From the NCBI RefSeq assembly GCF_036373705.1, contig NC_089856.1, forward strand, positions 3,001,001-3,065,000: a DNA stretch of 64,000 bases, in the 5' to 3' direction. This DNA comes from Amia ocellicauda (Eukaryota > Chordata > Actinopteri > Amiiformes > Amiidae). The translations under genes and the position numbers were made by a program. The notes under the pieces are model-generated. The model made no database searches, was not told the DNA's origin, and saw only the letters and a list, made by a program, of their open reading frames with translations. This document shows, piece by piece, positions 1 to 22,020 of this stretch; the stretch's first letter is position 1; every line of letters begins with the position of its first letter.

Positions 1-3000
1 TTGTAACTGCAGTGCAGCCATAGGTGAAAATTTGAGCAAAGAGACGCACAAGCCCTGAAGATGATTTGTGTATGGATGATAACGCACAACCCCTCTCTCC
101 GGCGCTTGTTTAGAGTAAATACAACTGAAAAAAGCTTTGTTGATAAAGTGGACATGACCACTTCTGTATTTTCCCATAACGAGGTTGGCGACCACAATGG
201 AGTGACAACCACAAGCTCGGTCTGTTCCTCCTCTACACACACCTGAACGATTACCTTCATCCTGGAGGACATGATGGGTTTCATCTCCATTGAGCACTTC
301 ATCGAAACTAATGATAACTGTCGTATTTCAACCCTCCTGTTTTCAGCTCTGAAGCCGGGGCAGATGTGTCAGGCCAGTAGGCGGCCACAGCTGGGGGCTG
401 GAGTGAAAACCAGGAAGCACATAGGATGTAGTTAACAAGATATCGGCCCACTACAGGCCATTCGTGACTCCTGGACTGTTCAGCAAAGTAAATATCAATA
501 TCATTCACTGTGTCCCTTCCCTCCCTACACAAACACACTCATTTTATCTCGCTACACCTTCCCTTCTCCACCCAGCCATGCAATCTTAACACTACGGATC
601 TCCAGAGGGAAACCCTACAGAAGGAAACACGAGAAGGAAGTCCAAAGTGTGCTCCTGCCCCGTCAGACCCGTGTGTGCGAGCGAGTGAGCAGTTAACAGG
701 CTGCCGAAGGTGTCCAAGCTCGCCTCGCGCGTTTCCTTGCCCGAGCTTCAAACCAGATGGCCTTGCGATTGCCTTCAGACATCAGAGGAGAGATCTGGCA
801 GCTCAATCAGGGAGAAGGTTGGATCCCAGTGCCAAGCCTTGAACCTGTGCTGCAGCACCAACGTCACAGCCGACAGACTTCCCCTCGGCCGAGGACAGCC
901 ACACTGCCAGGGCTGTCCGCCAATCGCAATGGCTTTGTGATTTAAACATTCATGACACTGTAAAAACACTAGCTGTGCCACTTATAGCAAATTTTATGAC
1001 CACCAGCACATTTAGATTTTTTTGTCTTTATAACATTTTTGCTTGCTTGACACAAGGTCGGGAGATTGCGTTAAATACGTTTAAATACTGTATACATTTA
1101 CTACAGCAGGGCCTACTAGTTCAGTAGCCTGCTATACAATGCCTTATTAAGTACTTTTGGATGTTTTGCATCTAAAATAGCCTGGAAATAAGCATCATAC
1201 TTAAAATAAAACCCTTGAATTTACATCAGATATCTCATGGAAGTTTTTAATTATTTTGTATTTTCATAAATATCCCCACTATCCCGCCAGTTTTGCCACA
1301 ACGTTCTTACCAGGCTGTATACCAGGAACTGACTGTGTTAATATTAATAACAATAATAATGTCAATCAGAGTCCAGGGGGGTAGACTCTGAATCAAGCAC
1401 TCTTCCTGCAGAGAGGTTTACAGTTTACTCTCTCCAATGAGTGATTGATCACTAGGTTACATCAATAAGACAAAACAGGATCAACTCAAGAGGAGAGATC
1501 ATTGAAACCAAAGCAATACTGGGAGCCCCAAGGCTTGCCGGTTTTGACAGGGAGTCTCTTCTCCCGTTGGGAAGATACCAGCAGCCGTGCTGTGCTGACT
1601 GCCCCTGTCTTTTTGTGATCTCTGTCTCCTCGCCATCGACCATTACAGAGGACCTCTCCGGTCACAGCTGGTGGATTTGCAATTGAAATGGGTGTCTTTG
1701 CATCGTCGATCTGATGGAGCGGACCGTCCAAACCACGCAGCTCCACGCTGACCCACTTACGTGCCAAGAGCTACCTAAACCCCCGGGCCAACCCATAACA
1801 CATCGTATTAGACCCACAAATAACATGTTGACAGCTGTTATCTCTGCCAATCAGCATATCTGCTCCTCCAACTTTATTTGCCCCCCTGCAAGCTCATATA
1901 TGACAGCGCCCTGTCCTGTACATGTATGTTGTGCTGTTTTTACCCTGCTTTACAGTATTTGAGGAAATACACAACCGTCCGGCTGCACTGCGCCCCGAGT
2001 GAAAACGTGCATCTTCAGACACATGCCCCGCTCTGTCAAACCCACAGAGCTCTTGCGATGCAAACTGGATAGGGGAGACTGAAGCGCCACCCCTGACTCT
2101 TGTTGTGTTTTCGTGGCTCAGAGAGGGAGGGATCGGGCTGCACAGCTATGCCAGGAATGTGGAACATTGCAGCGTGGACTCACAGCCGCGGAAAACGAGG
2201 AGTCACTTGGTGAGACACACACACACACACACCCTTCCGCTCACAATGGAGTGAGCACATGCATTGTTTGAGGTCGCGCTCCTTCCTGTTCTGTGTTGAC
2301 ATTGTTCCTGAATCACCGCCGGCCCTCCCATCACACCATGGCTTGAGCCTGCCCCTTTCCACTCCGTTAGACTCTCCCACTGCTCTCCTGTGATTGGCTC
2401 AGAGCAGCACGAGCTGTCCAAAGAAACATGCACATTCCAGAGCTTCCTTTCCTTGAGTACACACACATACACACACACGCTCCCCCCCGGGTCAGAGTTG
2501 AGAAATTCCCATATGATCTTCCTTCAGTGTTCTGCCAGGATTGAATTAAAGTAGACCAGCGCTGTCCCCCCTCAATCAGACCTCAGGACCCCGGTGTCCC
2601 CTGTCCTCCCTCACCCTGCTGTATCACAAAACCAAAGCATTAAATAAGTAATGTACTCTTTCACAATTCCCTGTCTAATTAAACTCTCCGTTTCTCATTC
2701 TCTGACCTTAAAGAATCTGCAAACAGCTAAGAACAACAACAGTTTGGAAAGGGTTCTCACAACCAGGTCAAACGAAGGAACTGAAAACCCAGATGGGCAT
2801 CATTTATTTATTTATTTATTTATTTATTTACTAGCAATCTGTCACAAAAGCTGGGAGGAAGGACAACTGGCGCTGAAAATGTTCTGTTTCCTGCTTCAGA
2901 CACCTCACCTCGGGCCAACAGAACACCACCAGGATAAACTGGCACAGCAAGAGAGTCGGGCTCGTTACCCTGTCCCCAAACGACACCATCCTGCGAAGGA

Positions 3001-3358
3001 TGGGTCTTGCTCCGGCGCCCGTCTCCATGGGCGTCGTTCTCGGTGCGGATCGGCCGCCAGAGAGGGCGGGAAAGGGGCGATTCCCACAGTGGCCTTGGAG
3101 TTAGGAGGATCTGCCGAGGATCAAGGCCACTCTGAGGCGCAGATAAAGTGTTGCCTTTGGAGAAGAACAAATGAGTTTATGAGGGGAGTGTGTGGCAAGA
3201 TCCTGAGAGGGCAATCTTGGTCTGTGAACATCGAGAGAGAGAGAGCGGTGATTCGTACAATTAGATTAGAGACTCCCCGAGCTGTTAAGGGCGCCAATAA
3301 CATAATAGGAAGTGAGTGCCTGGGTCTCGGGATGGAGTGAAGACAGGAGTGCAGGTTC

Positions 3359-3478
3359 AGAAGAAAAACACAAGGATCACACGTTTCTACCACATCTTCA
3401 AAATACGTGTTTGTGCTGTCCGGGACGGACGTATTTTGAAGATGTGGTAGAAACGTGCGATCCTTGTGTTTTTCTTCT
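3359..3478. repeat. Long inverted repeat, 50-bp arms, 20-nt spacer
   Basis: Bases 3359-3408 and 3429-3478 are reverse complements with a single mismatch (49 of 50), separated by 20 nt. Transcribed on either strand this would fold into a nearly perfect 50-bp stem. No terminal motif of a known transposon family is recognisable and no open frame uses it. It could be a young inverted duplication, a MITE or a hairpin RNA. Confidence 0.85.
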
Positions 3479-4082
3479 ACCCAAATTGGCCCCTTATTTG
3501 TATATTTGAAATATTATTTTACAGGTTTCAACATATAAAACATGGGTACAGACCGCACACCGAAACGCATTTCACACACATCCGCAACACGTGGAATCAC
3601 GTGCTTCTCTGTTGTCATGCTTTGCCCTGTCATCTCTCACATGCCTCTCTCCTCATCCCCAACACACCAGCCCACATTCCTGCCTCGATACGAACACAGT
3701 CGCCCACTGTCCTCACGTCGAGTGATCCGAGGTCACGTGGCCGGGAAGACGCTCGCACCCGTGGGCAGGACGTCTCCCCGGCACTCCCTAAATGTCCATG
3801 TCGACCACCCCGGAGCGTCAACATTTCCCGAATCCTACCGCCGAGGCATCAGGAAGGAACGCGGGGCCGTAATGTCCTCGGTGCGGATGATTGACACGTG
3901 TTGTTTAGACACACAATACGGATACGGCGCGGCCCAGTTTATCTCCTGGAGGGGACTTTCCCGCAAACTCACACACGCCGATCGAAGGGGAAAGGCATTC
4001 ACCTCGCTTGTTACAGTAATGACCCGTAACTCTGGATGATTTGACTCATGCTTTAGCAGGGCTGCTGGGAAACAGGATGAGC

Positions 4083-4205
4083 ACAGAGAGAGAGAGAGAG
4101 ACAGACAGAGAGATACAGAGAAAGACCATGAGAGACAGACAGAGACAGACCATGAGAGACAGAGACAGACAGAGAGACAAACCATGAGTGACAGACAGAC
4201 ATTGA
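4083..4205. repeat. Purine-rich simple repeat (GA / ACAGAG)n
   Basis: About 120 bp of imperfect GAGA and ACAGAGAGAC units. No coding meaning is likely: the minus-strand open frame across it is a serine/leucine/cysteine-rich artefact of the repeat. Confidence 0.85.
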
Positions 4206-4975
4206 GAGACAGAGATCCTATGGACTCACAGCCCCTTCTCAAGCTCTGTTATTTCACTGTGGAATACAGTTAAATTTATTTTTAAGCGGTAAGCGTTGAT
4301 CGGGGCAGAACTGTCGTGAAACGGGTATTGGAAGCAGGTTACGAGAGAGGGGAGGGAACCACGAACAGCACAGAATCACACACTCCGCATTTCACAACAA
4401 AAAGCTCCAGTTTCCGTTTCCCTAATCTCAGCAGGGAGGAGCACGTGAGGAGGACGGCGCAGCTTTGTCCCCCACTTCAAAGTGGAGAGACTCTGAACAT
4501 CTACACCGAGTTGGGGGGACTGATACCTCTTTCGACATATATGACCTCACTGTGTAGCAACTGTCCATGTGAGCAGGCAGTGACAGTGTAAAATCCGAGG
4601 AAGTGAGAAAGGATTTGCCTCGTGTGTTTTTTTTCTTTTTTTAAGCCCTTCCTCTTCAAACGAGATGTAATCCAGTGCAGACCTGGGAAACGCACATCAC
4701 TTCCTCCTTCAGCTGGCAGCGGGGCGACCTGATCCACATCTCACCTCCACTGCACCTTCCTGTGGATTTCAATGGCCTTCCTCCCTGATCACACAACTAC
4801 AGAACCCTGTGTGATTTCAGTTACACAGCTTACACACAGGGAAACAAAATAGATATCTGCAATAATAAATACAAATCACAAAGCACAAAATGGAGAAGAC
4901 ACAAACACACCACTACCTGGCATACTTTAACTATTTATCTGATATAATATACCGTCCCACACCACGGTATTTGGA

Positions 4976-5027
4976 ATACTGTAGGCAAACAGGAGAACAG
5001 TGCAGTTCTCCTGTTTGCCTACAGTAT
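4976..5027. repeat. Perfect short hairpin, 23-bp stem, 6-nt loop
   Basis: Bases 4976-4998 and 5005-5027 are exact reverse complements around the 6-nt loop AGTGCA. It is too small for a mobile element with genes. It may be a MITE remnant, a cruciform-forming site or an intrinsic hairpin. It lies in AT-rich non-genic DNA. Confidence 0.85.
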
Positions 5028-5913
5028 TTGGCTGCTCGTTTATATACAATTAATTTGATATTTAAATATCACTGATACATGTCCCCTATCACACACTGTT
5101 CCTCAGGGCAGAATGAAATGTCATCGGATTGGCCAATGGGGCTCAGAGTTTTTGATGGCCAAAACATATTTTTAGTGAAGTCCATACATCAAGTAAATAA
5201 ACACACACAGAAATGAGACCACTGTTTTTATTTTGCGGACTTTGCAGTATTTATCTTCCTTCCCCTCTGTTTGGTTGAAACGGTGAACTTTGATTTGTAG
5301 TCTACAGAGAAAACCAAGTCAAGGGTAACTGCAGAACGAGAGCAAAAACAGGCCGGGACTGGGGGGCAGTGAGGGGTGATTGGTCCATATGGGAGGGTAA
5401 TAAAGAGGAAACACTAATCGGGACTCTGTCAATCTCAGGAACACAAGAAGTTCTGCTGCCATCTGTTGCCTGGATGGAGCCCTTGGATGTTTCAAATGGT
5501 CCTTGAAAAGCCCAGACACACCCAGATTAAATCAACCACCAGAGCCAGAGAGCCCCAGCTTTCCAGAACACTCAAAATAGTGGCACTACCCATGTTCCAG
5601 TGTTGCTATTATGACGATGAATATGATTGTTGTCTCCAGTGCAGCGCAGAGTCTGCGGGTCAGTCATGGTCTGATATTACCCTTTCCAAAACAAGAAGAT
5701 CAGACGCCACGCAAAACAGACATAATACCCCGGCAGCAAATGTCTTGAAGTGAGATCCGAAAATCAATACCGGCGACAAGCAAAAATACATTAGTGTTGG
5801 GTCGGTATTTTCAGGGCTCAGGAAATTAGAATGCTGGCAGCGCCATCTAGCGCACATTGACCGGAATTGTCACTTTTCTATCGAGGGGCCAATTGTCCAC
5901 GCGTGTTATATAC

Positions 5914-7033
5914 ACACAGCTCTGGAAAAAAGTAAGAGATCACTGCAATTTTTTCTTAAATCAGCATCTCTACATGTATGGCAGCCATTCCATTCCAGTG
6001 TCTGTTGAATTCCAGCACAGGCACACCTCATTGTACTGAATGAGGTACTGATTAGGTGATCACCTGACCCAAATCTTATTTAATGAGAAAAAGTATAAAA
6101 ACCACTGCTGTGGTCATCACTATCCTCTTGCAATAGGACCAACTGGATGGCAAGAACAGTGCTAGTAGGACCTCAAAAGTAATTGGAATCACAAAATTAT
6201 TGACCATGCCAAAAGAGTTGAAAAGGAAAGTTTTGAGTGAGGAAAAGAAGGGTTCAATTCTGGCTTTACTGGCAGAGGGGTACAGCCCTCCATCCTTAAA
6301 ATTCATAAGAAAAAGGCCAAGCAGCAGACATTGGGGACAACAAAGCTACAGACCGGCAGAGGGTGAAAACAACTCTCCACTGACTGGGATGACCGCCAAC
6401 TCATTAGGATGTCACTCAACAACCATAGGATGACATCAAGTGACCTACAAAAAGAATGTCAAACAGCAGCCGGGGTGAAGTGCACGGCGAGGACGGATCG
6501 AAACAGGCTCCTAGAGGCAGGGCTGAAGTCATGCAAAGCTAGAAAAAAGCCCTTCATCAATGAGAAGCAAAGAAGAGCCAGGCTGGGGTTTGCAAAAGAC
6601 CATAAGGATTGGACTGTAGAGGACTGGAGTAAGGTCATCTTCTCTGATGAGTCCAATTTTCAGCTTTGCCCAACACCTGGTCATCTAATGGTTAGACGGA
6701 GACCTGGAGAGGCCTGCAACCCACAGTGTCTCGCTCACACTGTGGAATCTGATGGAGGATCAAGAAAACTTGCTTCCTTCTACTCTGACAATGTTCTGAC
6801 GGTGTTGTTTTTTCCAGCACTACAATGCTCCATTCCACACAGCCAGGTCTATGAAGGTGTGGATGGAGGACCACCAGATCAAGACCCTGTCATGGCCAGC
6901 CCAATCTCCAGACCTGAACCCCACTGAAAACCTCTGGAATGTGATTAGGAGGAAGATGGATGGTCACAAGCCATCAAACAAAGCCGAGCTGCTTGAATTT
7001 GGAAGATGGAAGAGACTACTCCAATCAGGATAG
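5914..7033 (+). mobile_element. Degraded Tc1/mariner transposon (DD34E), plus strand
   Basis: The left end starts with a Tc1-type terminal sequence (CAGCTCTGGAAAAAAGTAAG near 5917). The transposase starts near 6207, where the HTH region begins MPKELKRKVLS. It continues in other frames through the first catalytic Asp (SDESNF near 6640) and the C-terminal block NPTENLWN near 6918. At the second catalytic Asp the sequence reads Q-H-Y-N, so Asp has become Tyr. From that position to the final Glu I count 34 residues, the Tc1 DD34E spacing. Frameshifts, a loss near 6755-6810 and a missing right terminal repeat make it a dead copy. It ends where a second Tc1 in opposite orientation begins. Confidence 0.9.
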
Positions 7034-7985
7034 AAATGTCAACAATGGATAAATGTGATCACTCAGAATAACTGTGTACTGATTTGCAGTGACCCATCCC
7101 TCTAAGGGGACAACCTGACCCAAACCATGCCAGGAAAATGCCCCCCACAGCATAACAGAGCCTCCGGACCCCCTCACTGTAGGGGTCCAGCAGTCAGGCC
7201 TGTCCTGTTCTCTTCGTGTCCCACACATGCACTCGCCCACTTGTCCAGAACAAGAGCCAGTTGAGCGTCTGTGTGACTGAAGCTCCTGCCATTCGTGCCC
7301 CAGTAATGACCCCTCATTCACAGTCACTTAGATCCTTTCCGCTCACCTTCCAGAATATGGTGAAGGATGACTCATCTGACCAGATCACTTTTGTCCACAT
7401 CTCTGTAGACCAGTGCCTATGGTTTTAGCACCACTGAACTCTCAGATGTGCATTGTCTTTGTAATGAGGGGTCTCTAAACTGCAGCCCTGCTATAATATC
7501 CCTCTCTGCGTCGTTCTCAACGGACTGTTCTTGTTGACAGTCTGATCACATCCTGCATTGACATTCTCACTCATCTGGGAAATAGTCGCTCTTCTGTTTT
7601 TCTTCACATATCGCAGTAACGCATGAGCATCACGGCCATCCAATCTGCGCTTCCCACCACAGTGTCCAACCCTATTGACTGATGTCTTTCCCATAAAAAA
7701 CAGATTTTTCACATCGGAGAATGCTTCACATAGTTATGCTTCACCTTGGCAAACAACACAACACAAGAGCACACGGGAATAAAGAGAAGCACGCAGATGT
7801 GGTGCCTTTGAAGGGACCAGAGGGGTTGGTCAGCTTGAGGGGATACATTTTGTTAAAACGATTGCATGATGTTTTCTTTATCTCCAATTGTTTATTTGTT
7901 CTATGCTTTAATTTTAGAGTACTCTGAGACATTAAACTGTGTAAATGAGGTGTTCTAAATCTTTTGACCAGTAGTGTCCATATAT
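7034..7985 (-). mobile_element. Second degraded Tc1-like transposon, minus strand
   Basis: Read on the minus strand, 7712-7491 encodes a Tc1 N-terminal DNA-binding part (RLDGRDAHALLRYVKKNRR). 7327-7028 encodes part of the catalytic core with the block GGSVMLWGAFSWHGLGQ. The right edge near 7945-7980 carries the motif CTACTGGTCAAAAGATTTAG, which I recognise as a Tc1-type end. The first catalytic region and the C-terminus are missing or out of frame, so it is a truncated fossil. It abuts the oppositely oriented element on its left, which suggests nested insertion or rearrangement. Confidence 0.8.
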
Positions 7986-8507
7986 ATAACAAGAGGCAAC
8001 AATCTCTCCCCCCATGACCCCAGCGCCACTGGTCAACTGGTTCTGGGTGGAACACCGGCGACTCGATCTTTAAGGACTCGAATGTCCACTTTCCGTCTGA
8101 GGAGAGCATGACCTGCTGAGCCACTGAAGGCAGAAGACAGACCTGCAAACTCACAAGAGGTGAAAAAGGTGACATGTTTGTTAACCAAGGGGACTGGGGG
8201 CATTCTCCACCAGATTTATTTTGTGATCTTAACCGCATCCGTCAATGTTATGATCCGCCAGAGCCAGCGTTTCGGTTTAAAGAGTGACCTAGGCGTCCCG
8301 TTAGTGTTTCTGCAGACATTAGTCCTTTCACCTTAGTACTGCGACTGTAGTCACCAGTTAACACAGTCAGTCGTTAAGTTCAGTCGGAACACTGGTGGGT
8401 CTGATTTTATTAACGTTAGCTACAGTGAGGGTAGGTGTATTTTAACAGTGAGACAGAACAACAACAAAAAAATCCAGAAAAACGCATTTCAAAAAAGTTA
8501 TAGATTG

Positions 8508-8869
8508 ATTTGCATGTTAATGAGGGAAATAAGTATTTGATCCCCTATCAATCAGCAAGATTTCTGGCTCCCAGGTGTCTTTTATACAGGTAACGAGCTG
8601 AGATTAGGAGCACTCTTAAAGGGACTCTCCTAATCTTAGCTCGTTACCTGTATAAAAGACACCTGTCCACAGAAGCAATCAATCAATCACATTCCAAACT
8701 CTCCACCATGGCCAAGACCAAAGAGCTGTCCAAGGATGTCAGGGACAAGATTGTAGACCTACACGAGGCTGGAATGGGCTACAAGACCTGTATAAAAGAC
8801 ACCTGGGAGCCAGAAATCTTGCTGATTGATAGGGGATCAAATACTTATTTACCTCATTAACATGCAAAT
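8508..8869 (+). mobile_element. Internally deleted Tc1-like element with 84-bp terminal repeats
   Basis: Terminal inverted repeats 8508-8591 and 8786-8869 match at 83 of 84 positions. A second inverted copy of the inner part of the left repeat (8572-8610 against 8627-8665, one mismatch in 39) forms an internal hairpin. A transposase start at 8708 ([20 protein letters not shown]) runs about 27 codons and then joins directly to the right repeat. All catalytic sequence has been removed, leaving a ~360-bp non-autonomous derivative. Confidence 0.88.
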
Positions 8870-8913
8870 ATGAGACTCATTTAGTCATCTGGTACATTTT
8901 CACACAATGCACA

Positions 8914-9027
8914 TAGTGTGGAGTAGTGGTTAGGGCTCTGGACTGTGGAGTGGAGGGTTGTACCTACATTGCTCCAGTAAATGCCCAGCTGTATAAATGG
9001 GTAAATTTAAAAAATAATGTGATATCT
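8914..9027 (+). mobile_element. tRNA-derived SINE fragment
   Basis: The sequence opens with GTGGAGTAGTGGTTAGGGCT, the tRNA-like head seen in many fish SINEs. It continues with the body motif CATTGCTCCAGTAAATGCCC and an A/T-rich tail near 9000-9027. The middle appears deleted, so it is a short fossil. It is not a functional tRNA gene: there is no cloverleaf and the B-box region is lost. Confidence 0.7.
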
Positions 9028-9409
9028 AAAAGAATCCTCAGTGTTTTTTCTACTCATTAACGCTTCCTCTCGACCCTCCTCCGGCTCGTTCCAGGTGTGT
9101 GTAGCGGCCACTGGGAACATCATTCGCCCACCCTCTCCAATTCATCCGCCAGATGCTCAAAATAAAAATCAATAATATAACATTTAAACCAGCCATCAGG
9201 AGCCAGTGAGATTATTCTAATCAGGAGTGACACGTTCTCCTACACGTCTCACTCAAGCGGAACACAAGGAAACACACAGGAGCTGTGAACGGCGGCTCAC
9301 AGTCACTCTTGCAGACGCTGAGTGTCAATTTGAACACCACCCCTCTCCCGCCGCTCCAGACCGCTCCGCTCCCCAGCGAGGGCCGTTAACGCAAAACACG
9401 AGCCGAGCC

Positions 9410-10017
9410 GCAGACGTTGGTAAGATTTCTTTATTGTAGTTTTGAGATCCAGTGACACTGACACGTACAGAAGGGCCCCACCGCCGCAGGGTGGGGATGA
9501 CCCCTTGACCTGCTTTTTAATTAAAAACACAGCACAGTACTCCGGAGTGCGTTTCTACAGACACACACACACACACCCCCACCCACCCACACACGCACAT
9601 GCATTCACGTACTGAGTTACACAGACTCCTGGCGCTGTACCTGGAATACAGTCCTGCGTGGAAATACAGACCGACCGACGAACACAAAACAAAAAGGTAA
9701 AAAAAGACGATGGGAAAGAAAACGAACGTAACTAAACTGTTCCCACGGTTCGCCGTTGAGCTGGAAGTTCGTTACCCACTGCAGGAAAGAAACGAAACAG
9801 AGGGCAAGACATTAAAACAGTCCTACATTTCATACCGGCCTTGTATAAATATGGAAGTGGGTTTATTATTATTTTATTTTTTTTATTATTTTTATGACTT
9901 TAATACATTTTTCACTAAAAATCTGCTCATCTAGGAATTCTACCCCTCGCCGTCGCTCTCAATAAAATATAGGTGTGCGTTCTCGGGACAGATGGCAGTG
10001 GAACGGTCCTCCGGGCC
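9410..10017 (-). other. 3' untranslated region of SMARCA4
   Basis: The minus-strand sequence between the stop codon at 10018-10020 and the AATAAA signal has no coding content. It contains a CA tract near 9562-9600 and an AT-rich block near 9855-9930. The boundary is inferred from the poly(A) signal. Confidence 0.55.
9430..9435 (-). terminator. Polyadenylation signal of SMARCA4
   Basis: The minus strand reads AATAAA here, about 580 nt past the SMARCA4 stop codon, followed by a G/T-rich stretch. This places the 3' end of the mRNA near 9410. An AT-rich block near 9862-9900 also contains AATAAA on the minus strand and could serve as an alternative site. Confidence 0.6.
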
Positions 10018-21994
<11,977 letters not shown>

Positions 21995-22020
21995 CTAGTT
22001 GGGAGCTAGCAAGCACCGTC

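Larger units (their letters stand above)
1..5900. other. Non-genic stretch left of the transposon cluster
   Basis: I find no exon, RNA gene or complete transposon here. Open frames are short, lack recognisable domains and are not flanked by convincing splice sites. What can be seen is a CA tract near 2215-2235, an ATTT run near 2800-2832, a purine-rich ACAGAG tract near 4083-4205 and two strong hairpins that are listed separately. The region lies beyond the 3' end of SMARCA4 on the minus strand. Confidence 0.6.

Noticed and set aside
3359..5027. MicroRNA precursors at the two hairpins
   Set aside because: Stem shape is too perfect and no known seed is recognised. Kept only as findings needing small-RNA data.
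8914..9027. Possible tRNA gene
   Set aside because: Only the A-box-like head is present and no cloverleaf can be drawn; it is a SINE remnant.
1..9400. Expected LDLR neighbour of SMARCA4
   Set aside because: In human LDLR follows SMARCA4, but I see no LDL-receptor cysteine repeats or EGF modules in any frame here.
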